Below are positions 17,164 through 26,042 of a stretch of 61,725 nucleotides of DNA, in pieces (the first letter of the stretch is position 1; every line of letters begins with the position of its first letter). Source of the DNA: an uncultured Eubacteriales bacterium (GTDB lineage Bacteria > Bacillota > Clostridia > Oscillospirales > Butyricicoccaceae). The DNA lies in NCBI GenBank assembly GCA_934636325.1, contig CAKUAK010000033.1:1-61725 (forward strand), given 5' to 3'. The notes under the pieces were generated by a model. The model did not search any database. It was given only the letters and a program-made list of their open reading frames with translations, and was not told the origin of the DNA. The translations under genes were made by a program, and so were the position numbers.

Positions 17164-17973
17164 ATGCAAACCTTTGTTTATCCCGTCCTGATCCTTGGCG
17201 GGCTCGGCCTCTTTTTCGGCCTGCTGCTGGCCTTCGGATCAAAGATATTCCATGTCGACAAGGATGAGCGCGAGGCCCAGATAGTCGAGGCCCTTCCCGG
17301 CGCGAACTGTGGAGGCTGCGGATACTCCGGCTGTGCCGCCCTTGCCGCCGCCATACTCAAGGGCGAGGCCGACGTCAACACCTGCCCTGTCGGCGGCGCC
17401 AAAAGCGCCGAGGCCATTGCCGCCATCATGGGTGTCGAGGCCAAGCCGATCGCAAAAATGGCCGCCCACGTCGGCTGCCGCGGCGGAATCAACGCCAAGC
17501 GCAAGTTCGAGTACGACGGCATAACCGACTGTGTCGCCGCATCCAAGATCGCCGGCGGCCCGCTTGAATGTGCTTACGGCTGTCTCGGCCTCGGGACCTG
17601 CGTAAAGGCCTGCCCTTATGACGCCATCCATATCGTCAACGGCGTGGCCGAGGTCAACGCCGCCTCATGTAAGGCCTGCGGCAAATGTGTCGCCGCCTGC
17701 CCCCGCCACATAATCTCGATCCTCAAGGATCCCCTCGACATCGCCGTCAGCTGCTCTTCTCACCAGCGCGGCGCCGAGCTGCGGAAGATATGCAACATTG
17801 GCTGCATCGGCTGTATGCTCTGCCAGCGCAACTGCCCCACCGGCGCTATCACGGTCAGCGACAATCTGGCTTCCATTGATTATGACAAGTGCATCGGCTG
17901 CGGCAAATGTGTCAGTGTTTGCCCGAGAAAACTTATTGTCGACGCCAGTGATCATGTGGTAAAATCAGAATAA
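17164..17973 (+). CDS. rnfB: Rnf complex subunit RnfB (poly-ferredoxin)
   Basis: 269 residues. An N-terminal membrane helix (residues 5-22) is followed by the 4Fe-4S motif GANCGGCGYSGC near residue 48. A chain of ferredoxin-type clusters comes next: CLGLGTCVKACP, CKACGKCVAACP, CIGCMLCQRNCP and CIGCGKCVSVCP. RnfB is the entry point for electrons from reduced ferredoxin. GGGAGGT lies 8 nt before the ATG. It is the last rnf gene, followed by a terminator. Confidence 0.97.
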   Translation: MQTFVYPVLILGGLGLFFGLLLAFGSKIFHVDKDEREAQIVEALPGANCGGCGYSGCAALAAAILKGEADVNTCPVGGAKSAEAIAAIMGVEAKPIAKMAAHVGCRGGINAKRKFEYDGITDCVAASKIAGGPLECAYGCLGLGTCVKACPYDAIHIVNGVAEVNAASCKACGKCVAACPRHIISILKDPLDIAVSCSSHQRGAELRKICNIGCIGCMLCQRNCPTGAITVSDNLASIDYDKCIGCGKCVSVCPRKLIVDASDHVVKSE

Positions 17974-17984
17974 GAGATATTATC

Positions 17985-18018
17985 AAGGCCGACGCCGGAA
18001 TATCCCGGCATCGGCCTT
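17985..18018 (+). terminator. Terminator after rnfB
   Basis: A 14-bp stem with one mismatch (17985-17998 with 18005-18018) is followed by TTTAATAATATT. The U-run is modest, so some read-through into the next gene is possible. Confidence 0.75.
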
Positions 18019-18062
18019 TAATAATATTATACGATATTCTGCCGCAGCGGAGGTAACATGAC

Positions 18063-19160
18063 GTGTACAGAGGCCGAAATAATTTTTACAGCTCTTACAG
18101 GGGGCGGCGCTCCCCGAAGGAAAAAAAGCTCATATTTCTTTCGATACTTCTTCTGATCTTTATTGCATCCGGAGTGGGCTTTATAGTTCTGTCGGATCAC
18201 ATAGTTTTCTCGTCAGAGGGCTTCTATTTCACCTTTGACAAAAAAGCCCAGGGCGATATCCCATCGAATGGAACAGCGGATGACGGCACAACCCCCGGCC
18301 TGCCCGATGATAACGAAGAGGACTTTGATATCGTTATCCAAAAGCCGGCAGCAAACGAGAACGATCCCCTGCCGCGCATACTGGGCGTCAGCGACGATAT
18401 AGAAAATCTGCTGCGTCCCGGATATGGGAACGGTCTTGTAAGCGCGGCATCTGAAAGGGGCTGCAACACCCTCTGCTTCGACATCAAGGGCGAGGACGGC
18501 ATACTCTATATCCCCGTGACCTCGGAATATGCCGCGCCCGACGCTTTATATGAGAATGCCGAACAGATCAAGGAAGCCCTTCTGGACCTCGACCGCGGTG
18601 ATATGCACCTCGCGGCAAGGCTGACCGTACTCTGCGACGCCGTCGCGCCCCGCGCATTTACCTCCAATGCCATAAAAACCTCGGGTACTACGTGGCTCGA
18701 CAGAAATTTGAACAGCTGGATCGACCCATACAGCCAGATGGCTTCCGATTACCTTTGTGATATCATCAGGTCATCTGCCGACGCGGGCTTCGACGCTGTC
18801 ATTCTTGACGATCTCTGCTTCCCGACAAAGGGCAAGATCGACATGATAGATCTTTCCTCCGACGCGCCGCGATATGAGGCCATAAGGACGATACTCTCAA
18901 ACGCCAGGGCCGCGGCCGACGAATGCGGCGTCACCCTCTGCGCTTCCTATTACGGAGAGGATGCGGTCTCGGGCCAGCGTGCCGCCGACCTTGCTGAATA
19001 CTGCCACACGATCTTTGCCGTGACCGACGACGTCTCCTCCCTCGATACCCTGAATGCGGCCGCCGATCTCCACGGCTGTTTCACAGGTTCGTTCAGTTCA
19101 GACGCCTTTGCCGTTCCCTCGGATGATTCCGCTGCCCTGATCGCGGGCTATCTCGATTAA
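18063..19160 (+). CDS. Membrane-anchored putative glycoside hydrolase (DUF4015-like)
   Basis: 365 residues: a basic cytoplasmic tail, one membrane helix (about residues 23-43), a Pro/Asp-rich linker to about residue 100, then a TIM-barrel-like domain. Segments such as LNSWIDPYSQMASDY and AGFDAVILDDLCFPT match the pattern of DUF4015, proposed to be glycosyl hydrolases. The Asp-Asp pair in the latter may be catalytic. The GTG start at 18063 has GGAGGT 8 nt upstream; an ATG at 18058 is out of frame. It should sit outside the membrane acting on wall or surface glycan. Substrate unknown, and the family call is from motif similarity only. Confidence 0.65.
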   Translation: MYRGRNNFYSSYRGRRSPKEKKLIFLSILLLIFIASGVGFIVLSDHIVFSSEGFYFTFDKKAQGDIPSNGTADDGTTPGLPDDNEEDFDIVIQKPAANENDPLPRILGVSDDIENLLRPGYGNGLVSAASERGCNTLCFDIKGEDGILYIPVTSEYAAPDALYENAEQIKEALLDLDRGDMHLAARLTVLCDAVAPRAFTSNAIKTSGTTWLDRNLNSWIDPYSQMASDYLCDIIRSSADAGFDAVILDDLCFPTKGKIDMIDLSSDAPRYEAIRTILSNARAAADECGVTLCASYYGEDAVSGQRAADLAEYCHTIFAVTDDVSSLDTLNAAADLHGCFTGSFSSDAFAVPSDDSAALIAGYLD

Positions 19161-19181
19161 AACAGAAGATCCTTATAAAGC

Positions 19182-19220
19182 TATCCCCCCGGACTCTAAG
19201 CTCGGGGGGATAATTTTTTC
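19182..19220 (+). terminator. Intrinsic terminator after the glycoside hydrolase-like gene
   Basis: Perfect 10-bp stem TATCCCCCCG/CGGGGGGATA (19182-19191 with 19203-19212), then AATTTTTT on the plus strand. It also lies just past the SpoVM-like gene on the minus strand, where it may act weakly. Confidence 0.9.
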
Positions 19221-19222
19221 TG

Positions 19223-19288
19223 CTATTTCATCAGCTTCTGCATAAGTGCCGAAATGGCCTTCGGCGGCTTTATAACATATATCTTCAT
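19223..19288 (-). CDS. spoVM: SpoVM-like 21-residue spore membrane peptide
   Basis: A 21-residue open frame too short for ordinary gene callers. It begins MKIYVIKPPK, which aligns without gaps with Bacillus SpoVM (MKFYTIKLPK) and keeps Pro9, Ile6, Lys7 and Lys10. The remainder is amphipathic and ends in Lys. A strong GGGAGGA ribosome site lies 9 nt before the ATG. The locus is downstream of prpC-prkC-rsgA on the same strand, the place of spoVM in Bacillus. SpoVM senses the convex forespore membrane and anchors SpoIVA. It is five residues shorter than the Bacillus peptide, so function is a strong inference and not certain. Confidence 0.78.
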   Translation of the reverse strand: MKIYVIKPPKAISALMQKLMK

Positions 19289-19317
19289 ACCGGATCATCC
19301 TCCCGAAAAATAATATG

Positions 19318-19455
19318 CTAAATTATGCATATCAATGCCAGCAGGCCGCAGATGATCCAGAAGCACAGCCAGACCGGCAGCAGCAGGGCGAGCAATATCC
19401 CCACCGCTATCGCCGCAATATATGTACCGCATCCGCGACGCCGCCCGCATCTCAT
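19318..19455 (-). CDS. 45-residue hydrophobic membrane peptide upstream of spoVM
   Basis: An unannotated short open frame with AAGGAG 9-10 nt before its ATG. The N-terminus is Cys/Arg-rich (MRCGRRRGCG), followed by about 35 uninterrupted hydrophobic residues, enough for one long or two short membrane helices, with Cys residues at 31, 36 and 43. It ends 29 nt before the SpoVM-like gene, so the two are probably co-transcribed. I do not recognise a family. The positive N-terminus predicts that end stays in the cytoplasm. The good ribosome site and the spacing argue for a real gene. Confidence 0.6.
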   Translation of the reverse strand: MRCGRRRGCGTYIAAIAVGILLALLLPVWLCFWIICGLLALICII

Positions 19456-19519
19456 ACACGATCGCTCCTTTGAAAAATAAAGGTCTACGATACATGATAT
19501 TCCATTTTGGCGGCGAAGG

Positions 19520-20071
19520 TTACCCGCGCATGCTCAGCGTCGAAAGGTAATAGTCCTCGCGCCGCAGGCTGTAGGACACAAGCGAGCATATTCGGCCGTC
19601 ATAGAGCTTGCGGGCGCTTTCGAGGCACCCTTCTTTTTTAAAGCCCAGCTTTTCGGCCACCCTCCCCGAACGGGGATTGAAATCATAATGCTGTATGGAA
19701 AGGATGGTCACATCCTCCTTTGAAAAGGCATATCTGATAAGCTCGGCCACGGCTTCAGGTATGATACCTCTGCCCCAGAATTCCTCCGACAGGACATACC
19801 CCAGCATGCGGGCGCCGGGGTTGGTCCTAAGGGGGTCTTTATGAAGGCCGACGGAGCCTATGACATGATGGCTATGCTTATCCTCGATGGCCCAGGTCTG
19901 CTGCTCGTTGATGAACATCTGGATGATCCCAAGAGACTCTTCGATATTGTCGTGGGGCTTCCAGCCGGCATTGGGGCCGACATTGGGGCTTTTGGCATAC
20001 TCATACAGATCCCTCGCGTCGTTTATGCTCCAATCGCGCAGAACGAGGCGCTCTGTTTCAAACCGCTGCAT
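19520..20071 (-). CDS. GNAT-family N-acetyltransferase (RimJ/RimL-like)
   Basis: 183 residues with the Acetyltransf_3 layout: start FETERLVLRDW, the acetyl-CoA loop EEFWGRGIIPEAVAELI (about residues 95-111), and C-terminal NPRSGRVAEKLGFKKEG. It transfers an acetyl group from acetyl-CoA to an amine; the substrate cannot be told (ribosomal protein N-termini and small molecules are both known). It starts 1 nt after the rsgA stop and occupies the place of rpe/thiN in the Bacillus arrangement. Confidence 0.85.
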   Translation of the reverse strand: MQRFETERLVLRDWSINDARDLYEYAKSPNVGPNAGWKPHDNIEESLGIIQMFINEQQTWAIEDKHSHHVIGSVGLHKDPLRTNPGARMLGYVLSEEFWGRGIIPEAVAELIRYAFSKEDVTILSIQHYDFNPRSGRVAEKLGFKKEGCLESARKLYDGRICSLVSYSLRREDYYLSTLSMRG

Positions 20072-20072
20072 A

Positions 20073-20966
20073 TCATATCCCCTTTCTTTCCCAGTCCTTT
20101 ATCTTTGATACTTCCTCATAGAGCTTTTTATAGCTGAGATAACGGCTCTTTGATATTTCCCCATCCTTGACCCGCTGACGCACAGCGCAGCCGGGCTCTT
20201 TTATGTGGGCGCAGCCGGCAAAGCGGCATTTATCGAAATATCCGGTTATCTCGGGAAAATAGTGCTGGAGCTCGTCTTTTTTTATATACTCCATCCTTGT
20301 GACGTCAAAGGATGAAAACCCCGGCGTATCTATGACATATCCGTCGCCGCAGGGGAAAAGCTCGCTCTGTCGTGTCGTATGCCTGCCCCGGGCTATCTTG
20401 GCGCTTATCCTGCCGACCAGAAGATTCCTGTTGGGCATAAGGGCGTTGAGGATACTCGACTTGCCTATGCCCGAGTTCCCTGTAAAGCAGGATATGCCAT
20501 GGGAAGCCAGATCACGCACCTCGTCTATCCCCTGTCCTGTGACGGCCGACACGCGGATGACATGGAACCCCGCCGCCGTATATATGTCATACAGCTCGTC
20601 ACAGGGGTCTATATCGCATTTATTGAGAAGGATGATCGGTGTTATATCCTGACGCAGGGCTATGACGGTCACCTTATCTATCAGGAAAGGATCGGTGCTT
20701 GGCGAGGCCTGCGAGCCCACGATGAACAGACGGTCTATATTGGCCACCGGCGGGCGGGTCAGGCTGTTTTTTCTCGGGCGTATCTCGGTTATAAGGCCGT
20801 CTTCGCCGCACAGCTCGAAGGAGACGATATCCCCGGCCACCGGAGATATCGTTCCCAGCCGGAGCCTGCCCCCGGCCTTGCATTCGTAAACCGTCTTTTC
20901 ATCGTCAAGGACATAATAAAACCCGCCTATGCCCTTTAAAACTATTCCCCGTTTTTCACCGCTCAT
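20073..20966 (-). CDS. rsgA: Ribosome small-subunit biogenesis GTPase RsgA
   Basis: 297 residues: an N-terminal OB fold, then a circularly permuted GTPase with NKCD (G4, around residue 119) ahead of GNSGIGKSSILNAL (G1) and DTPGFSSF (G3). The C-terminal zinc site is CRFAGCAHIKEPGC. RsgA checks late 30S assembly. Its ATG overlaps the prkC stop by 4 nt, an arrangement shared with Bacillus, where RsgA is a substrate of PrkC. Confidence 0.96.
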   Translation of the reverse strand: MSGEKRGIVLKGIGGFYYVLDDEKTVYECKAGGRLRLGTISPVAGDIVSFELCGEDGLITEIRPRKNSLTRPPVANIDRLFIVGSQASPSTDPFLIDKVTVIALRQDITPIILLNKCDIDPCDELYDIYTAAGFHVIRVSAVTGQGIDEVRDLASHGISCFTGNSGIGKSSILNALMPNRNLLVGRISAKIARGRHTTRQSELFPCGDGYVIDTPGFSSFDVTRMEYIKKDELQHYFPEITGYFDKCRFAGCAHIKEPGCAVRQRVKDGEISKSRYLSYKKLYEEVSKIKDWERKGI

Positions 20967-22930
20967 TTAAAGGTCACGTTCTCCTCTTTGGTAAGCCTTC
21001 CGTTCTGGAACACCGTCACCGAGTGTGTGCCCTCTTCGGCCGTCAGCTCGACAACTATGCTGCCCTCATCCGAGGTATGTGTCCCGCTGTATCCGACCTT
21101 GCTGTCGACGGCGGCCATTATCTGTATCTCGCCCTCGATATCGTCGATCTCTATGACATAGCGGATGGTGACATCCTTTGCCGGTTCGGGATCAGGCTGC
21201 TTTTCCGGCTCTTTGCAGATATGGATATCTATCGTGCTGTTTTCATCGACGCTCGAACCGGCCGGCAGAGACTGGAATATGACCTGACCCGGCACACCGT
21301 CGGGGCTTTCGATGAACGAGGTCTCGCCCGGTGTAAGACCGGCGGCCTTTATCAGCGCCGCGGCTTCCTCGGCCGTCTTGCCCTTGAGGTTGGGGACGAT
21401 GACCGGTTTTACCTCCTTGCCCTTGCTGACGCGGACAAGGATAGTATCGCCGGAGCTGACCTCTGTGTCCTTATCGGGCGATGTCCCGATGACCAACCCC
21501 TCTTCGACCTCGTCGGAGAACTCGTACTGAAGATCGGGCTTGAGCCCCAGGCGGGTAAGGACGATGGAAACGCTGCGGCCGTCCATGTTCCTGTAATCAT
21601 CAAGGGCCGCCGTTTTTGGGCCGAGGCTGACGACGACCTTTATTTCTGTGCCCTCTTCAGCATTTTTACCGGCCGAGGGGCTCTGGGATATGATAAGTCC
21701 TTTATCAATATTTTCGCTGTACTGCTCTTCATCAAGGGTTATCTTGAAGGATGAATACAGCCCGTCGGCGTCCTCGAGCACCTGTTCATAGGATTCGCCT
21801 TCGAGCATAGGGACCTCAAGCCTTACATCGGTCTTTCCGAAGGGGTCTATGACCTTGAATACAAATACAACCGCGCCGATGAAAAACAGGAGGATGGCTA
21901 TGCCAGCATAAAGGACCGGATTGCCGCCGCGCTTTTTTCCGCGCGCAGGCTCTTCGTCCCGGTCGTCATCTTCGTCGACAGGCTGGTAGCGCGGCGTCGC
22001 CCTCGAAGCTATTTCCCCGGGATTGCTTATCTTGCGGGTCGCGTCGATATCATCGGACACCGACGCCATTATGGCCGGGCGCTCGACCTCTATCTTGACC
22101 GTCGGATCATTCTTGAAGCGTTCAAGATCGGCGATCATCTCTCCGGCCGTGGAATAGCGGCGTGAAGGCACGGGATCCATAGCCTTCATGGTGATGGCCT
22201 CCAGCGCCTGGGGGATGCCCGATACATAATCGCTGGGCGGCAGCGGGATGGAGTTCATATGCTGTATGGCGATATCCATCGGTGTGTTGCCCTCGAAGGG
22301 CAGGCGGCCGGTCAGCATTTCATACATGACGACGCCGAAGGAATATATATCCGACCGGTTGTCGATATGGCTGCCTCTTGCCTGCTCGGGCGATACATAA
22401 TGGACCGAACCGATGGCCTCTCCTTTTGAATAATCGGTCTGGCTGGAATTATAGTGTGCTATGCCGAAATCGGCCACCTTGACCGTGCCGTCCCGCAGCA
22501 GCATTATATTCTGCGGCTTGATATCCCTGTGGATGACGCCGCGGCTGTGGGCATGTTCAAGAGCCTTGGCTATCTGCACGGCAAAAAAGGTCGTTTCCTT
22601 CCACGACAGCGGGCCGCGGCGCGACAGGTATTCTTTAAGGGTCACGCCGTCGATGAGCTCCATCACTATATATTCGATATCGCCCGACCGGGAAACGTCA
22701 TACACATTGACTATATTGGGATGGGACAGCATGGCGACCGCCTGTGACTCTTCAAAAAAGCGGCGGCGGAACTCTTCGTCCTTGGCGAACTCTTCCTTCA
22801 TTACCTTGAGCGCCACATATCTGTTGAGCCTGTGACACTTGGCCTTATATACGATCGCCATTCCCCCGGTCCCGATGACCTCAAGGACCTCATAGCGATT
22901 ATCAAGCATTGTTCCTATCAGCTTATCCAT
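20963..22930 (-). CDS. prkC: PASTA-domain Ser/Thr protein kinase PrkC
   Basis: 655 residues. The N-terminal kinase (about 10-270) has the glycine loop IGTGGMAIVYKAK, catalytic loop HRDIKPQN and DFG as ADFGIAHY. A juxtamembrane linker, a helix around residues 340-360 (GIAILLFFIGAVVFVFKV) and three extracellular PASTA repeats (about 370-570) follow, then a C-terminal beta-rich domain. PASTA repeats bind cell-wall muropeptides; in Bacillus, PrkC triggers germination in response to them. It lies 10 nt behind its phosphatase gene prpC and overlaps rsgA. Confidence 0.96.
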   Translation of the reverse strand: MDKLIGTMLDNRYEVLEVIGTGGMAIVYKAKCHRLNRYVALKVMKEEFAKDEEFRRRFFEESQAVAMLSHPNIVNVYDVSRSGDIEYIVMELIDGVTLKEYLSRRGPLSWKETTFFAVQIAKALEHAHSRGVIHRDIKPQNIMLLRDGTVKVADFGIAHYNSSQTDYSKGEAIGSVHYVSPEQARGSHIDNRSDIYSFGVVMYEMLTGRLPFEGNTPMDIAIQHMNSIPLPPSDYVSGIPQALEAITMKAMDPVPSRRYSTAGEMIADLERFKNDPTVKIEVERPAIMASVSDDIDATRKISNPGEIASRATPRYQPVDEDDDRDEEPARGKKRGGNPVLYAGIAILLFFIGAVVFVFKVIDPFGKTDVRLEVPMLEGESYEQVLEDADGLYSSFKITLDEEQYSENIDKGLIISQSPSAGKNAEEGTEIKVVVSLGPKTAALDDYRNMDGRSVSIVLTRLGLKPDLQYEFSDEVEEGLVIGTSPDKDTEVSSGDTILVRVSKGKEVKPVIVPNLKGKTAEEAAALIKAAGLTPGETSFIESPDGVPGQVIFQSLPAGSSVDENSTIDIHICKEPEKQPDPEPAKDVTIRYVIEIDDIEGEIQIMAAVDSKVGYSGTHTSDEGSIVVELTAEEGTHSVTVFQNGRLTKEENVTFK

Positions 22931-22940
22931 AGGTCACTCC

Positions 22941-23678
22941 TCATATCTCGATCAGGATGATCGTTATGTTGTCCGAACCGCCCCTTGAATTGGCGATGGT
23001 GACAAGGTTTTCGCAGGCCTGTTCGGGCTTTCCCGACTCGTATACCTCGTAATATATTTCCGGCCCGCTGACCTGATCGTTCAGGCCGTCGCTGCAAAGG
23101 AGGATATAATCGCCTCTGCGTATCTTCTTTACATATGTATCGCATCTGACCCTCGGGTCGGCGCCGATGGCCCGGGTTATAAGATTGCGTTTCGGGTGGC
23201 GCTGGGCCTCTATACGCGATATCTCGCCGCGGATGATAAGCTCGTTGACCAGCGAATGGTCTGTCGTTATCTGGCTTATCCCCTCTTCGTTTATATAGTA
23301 TGCGCGGCTGTCGCCGACATTTGCCAGAACAGCCTCGCCGTCGCCGCCGATGACCGCGGCAACTATCGTCGTTCCCATACCGCTGAAGGAGGCGTCGTTG
23401 ACCGCCGCCTGAAACACGCGGTCATTTGCCTCTTTTATGGCTGTTTTAAGACACTTTTCGACATGAGACGCCGACCATCGGTCATAATCCCTTAAAAATG
23501 CCTGTCTGAACGCCGTGGCGGCCATCTCGCTTGCCACCTCTCCGGCATTCTCTCCGCCCATGCCGTCACATACAACGCCGAGCATACAGCCCTGGCCCAT
23601 ATCCTCAAGCAGGCAGATATCCTCGTTGGGATTGCCCTTTCGGGATATCCCGACGTCACTTATTTTCCACGCCCTCAT
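22941..23678 (-). CDS. prpC: PP2C-family protein phosphatase PrpC
   Basis: 245 residues with the metal-binding and core motifs of PP2C: GNPNEDICL, CDGMGGENAGE, VGDSRAYY, CSDGLNDQV and GGSDNITI. It removes phosphate from PrkC and PrkC substrates. I use ATG 23678 (start MRAWKISDVG) with AAGGAG 9-10 nt upstream. A longer frame to 23747 adds a non-homologous leader inside rlmN. Even so, the gene overlaps the rlmN end by 23 nt, so translation is likely coupled. Confidence 0.95.
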   Translation of the reverse strand: MRAWKISDVGISRKGNPNEDICLLEDMGQGCMLGVVCDGMGGENAGEVASEMAATAFRQAFLRDYDRWSASHVEKCLKTAIKEANDRVFQAAVNDASFSGMGTTIVAAVIGGDGEAVLANVGDSRAYYINEEGISQITTDHSLVNELIIRGEISRIEAQRHPKRNLITRAIGADPRVRCDTYVKKIRRGDYILLCSDGLNDQVSGPEIYYEVYESGKPEQACENLVTIANSRGGSDNITIILIEI

Positions 23679-24723
23679 TATTCTTTGCTCCTTCACGCAT
23701 GACCCGCCGCCTGAGCTGGCCGCAGGATGCGTCGATGTCTGAACCAAGATGTCTTCTTACCGTTGTGGTTATATGATAGCTTTCAAGTATCCGCTGGAAC
23801 TCCTGAAGATCCCGGCGTGTCGACGGCTTCAGCGGACTCCCGTCGACATGGTTGAGCGGGATCAGGTTTACATGACAGTTAAAGCCCCGCAGCAGCCCCG
23901 CAAGCTCCAGCGCACAGGCCCTCGTATCGTTCACACCGGCTATCATGGCGTACTCAAAAGAAATGCGCCGCCCGGTCATGTCGAAATAATCGCGGCATGC
24001 CTTTATAAGGGTCTCTACGTTATACCTCCGGTTGACCGGCATCAGCTTTGTCCTGATTTCGTCGTTAGGCGCGTGCAGCGAGATCGAAAGGGTCAGCTGG
24101 CGCTTCTGCTCTGCCAGACGGTATATTCCCGGCACAAGGCCGCAGGTCGACAGCGAGATATGACGCATGCCGATATTGACCCCTTTATCGCAGGAGACAA
24201 GATCAAGGAAGGCCATCACGTTGTCGTAATTGTCGAGCGGCTCGCCTGTCCCCATAAGAACGATATTGGATATGCGCACTCCGGAATCCTTCTGCGCCGT
24301 GATGACCTCGAGAAGTATCTCGCCGGCCGTAAGATTGCGGGTAGCTCCCTTTTCAAAGGAAGCGCAGAAGATACAGCCCATCTTGCATCCGGCCTGGGTC
24401 GAAATGCAGATGCTGTAGCCGTGCTTATATTTCATAAGCACGCTCTCTATGCTGTTGCCGTCCCGAAGCTCGAAGAGGTACTTTATCGTGCCGTCCTGAT
24501 GGGACTCCTGTTTTCTTATTATCTCTATATGCTCTATGTAAAAGTGCTCTGCCAGCTTGGCGCGGAGAGCCTTTCCTATATCGGTCATTTCATCAAATGA
24601 ACCGACGCCCAGCGAGAGCCACTTGAAAATCTGGCCCGCGCGGTATTTCGGTTCTCCGAGAGCTGTAAGCTTGCTCTCAAGCTCTTCGTAGCGAAGAGAG
24701 TTTATCGGGATAAGCTGGCTCAT
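23656..24723 (-). CDS. rlmN: Dual-specificity rRNA/tRNA adenine C2-methyltransferase RlmN
   Basis: 355 residues, radical-SAM enzyme with cluster motif CKMGCIFCAS and the catalytic Cys near the end in DASCGQLRRRV. It methylates C2 of A2503 in 23S rRNA and A37 in some tRNAs. Its start overlaps rsmB by 4 nt, and its end overlaps prpC. Confidence 0.96.
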   Translation of the reverse strand: MSQLIPINSLRYEELESKLTALGEPKYRAGQIFKWLSLGVGSFDEMTDIGKALRAKLAEHFYIEHIEIIRKQESHQDGTIKYLFELRDGNSIESVLMKYKHGYSICISTQAGCKMGCIFCASFEKGATRNLTAGEILLEVITAQKDSGVRISNIVLMGTGEPLDNYDNVMAFLDLVSCDKGVNIGMRHISLSTCGLVPGIYRLAEQKRQLTLSISLHAPNDEIRTKLMPVNRRYNVETLIKACRDYFDMTGRRISFEYAMIAGVNDTRACALELAGLLRGFNCHVNLIPLNHVDGSPLKPSTRRDLQEFQRILESYHITTTVRRHLGSDIDASCGQLRRRVMREGAKNNEGVENK

Positions 24724-26042
24724 TGGGCCGTTCTCCTCTCCAAAAGCGCTGCAAAAAAGCCGTCAGTGCCGTCGACATGGGGCAGGAAGGTCTTGATCCC
24801 GCCGTACTGCTTTCCGCAGATGCTGAAATCCACAAGGTCAAAATCCCTGTGCCCGGCAAGAAAAGCCCTGACCACATTCTCGTTTTCCTCCGGGAGAATG
24901 GTGCAGGTAGTGTATATCATCCTGCCCCCCGGCTTGAGATAGGACGCGGCGTTTTCAAGTATCGACGCCTGAAGTACCGGAAGCCCGGCAAGGCTCTTTT
25001 CATCCTTATACCGTATATCGGGCTTTTTGCGTATTATGCCGAGGCCGGAACAGGGCACATCGCAAATGATCCTGTCGAAGCTGTTTTCAAGCCTGTCGAT
25101 GTGATGCGATGCATCGCTGCAGGCTGTATTTATGATATGTACGCCGTATTTTTCGGCATTCTGTTCGATCAGTCTGACCTTATGGGGATAGATATCATTG
25201 GAAAGTATCTCGCCGCGATCCTCCATGAGCTGAGCCGCGAGCAGGCTTTTGCCGCCCGGAGCGGCGCAGATATCCATCAGACGCTCCCCAGGCCGGGGCG
25301 CAAGGAGAGCCACGACATGCTGCGACGCGGCATCCTGGACGTAAAACTCGCCGCGCTCAAACATCGGGCTTTTGAGCAGCCCGGCCAGATCATCGGTATA
25401 AAAGGCGTTTTCAAGGCCCTCTGCGGCTTTCAGCCCATGGCCGAGCGCAGCCTCGCACCCCTCGGCAAAGGCCGTGGCCGTCGTTTTAAGGGTATTCACC
25501 CTTATAGTCGGGATGACAGACGCGTTATCGGACTTCAGGAGCTGCTCGGCGCCGTCGTCCCCGAAGAGGGATATGAATCGTTTGACCATCCACAGCGGAT
25601 GGCTGTATTTTATGCTCAGCGTCTCGGCCGCCGTCCTGCCCACGACCTGCGGCAGAGAATCCTTTGTGCGGCCGATCTGACGCAGTACGCCGTTTGCGAA
25701 GCCGGCCGCACGCTGGTTGCCGGTCTTTTTGACCAGCTTTATCGCCTCGTTGACGGCGGCGTTATCGGGTATCCTGTCAAGAAACAGCATCTGATAGACC
25801 GCCATGCGCATGGCCTCCAGCACATAGGGCGAAATGCGGTTCATCTTAAGGCTGCTGTACTGCGAGATATAAAAATCTATAAGCATGGTGTTCTGCACCA
25901 CGCCGTAGGTTATCGCCGAGACAAGGGCGGCCTGGCGGCTGTCCATTCCATCGGTCTTTTTTTTGAGATACAGATCGGGCCAGCTCCCGTCTTTTCGGAA
26001 CTCGAGCAGCGCGCCCAGCGCCGCTTCTCTCTCCCCGGCCAC
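24720..26042 (-). CDS. rsmB: 16S rRNA cytosine-967 C5-methyltransferase RsmB
   Basis: 440 residues: an N-terminal NusB-like helical domain (1-135), then an RNA m5C methyltransferase. SAM site CAAPGGKSLLAAQL and the two conserved cysteines in DVPCSGLGIIRKKPDIRY and TTCTILPEENE are visible. The start is GTG, overlapping the stop of the upstream protease gene by one base. Confidence 0.95.
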   Translation of the reverse strand: MAGEREAALGALLEFRKDGSWPDLYLKKKTDGMDSRQAALVSAITYGVVQNTMLIDFYISQYSSLKMNRISPYVLEAMRMAVYQMLFLDRIPDNAAVNEAIKLVKKTGNQRAAGFANGVLRQIGRTKDSLPQVVGRTAAETLSIKYSHPLWMVKRFISLFGDDGAEQLLKSDNASVIPTIRVNTLKTTATAFAEGCEAALGHGLKAAEGLENAFYTDDLAGLLKSPMFERGEFYVQDAASQHVVALLAPRPGERLMDICAAPGGKSLLAAQLMEDRGEILSNDIYPHKVRLIEQNAEKYGVHIINTACSDASHHIDRLENSFDRIICDVPCSGLGIIRKKPDIRYKDEKSLAGLPVLQASILENAASYLKPGGRMIYTTCTILPEENENVVRAFLAGHRDFDLVDFSICGKQYGGIKTFLPHVDGTDGFFAALLERRTAQ

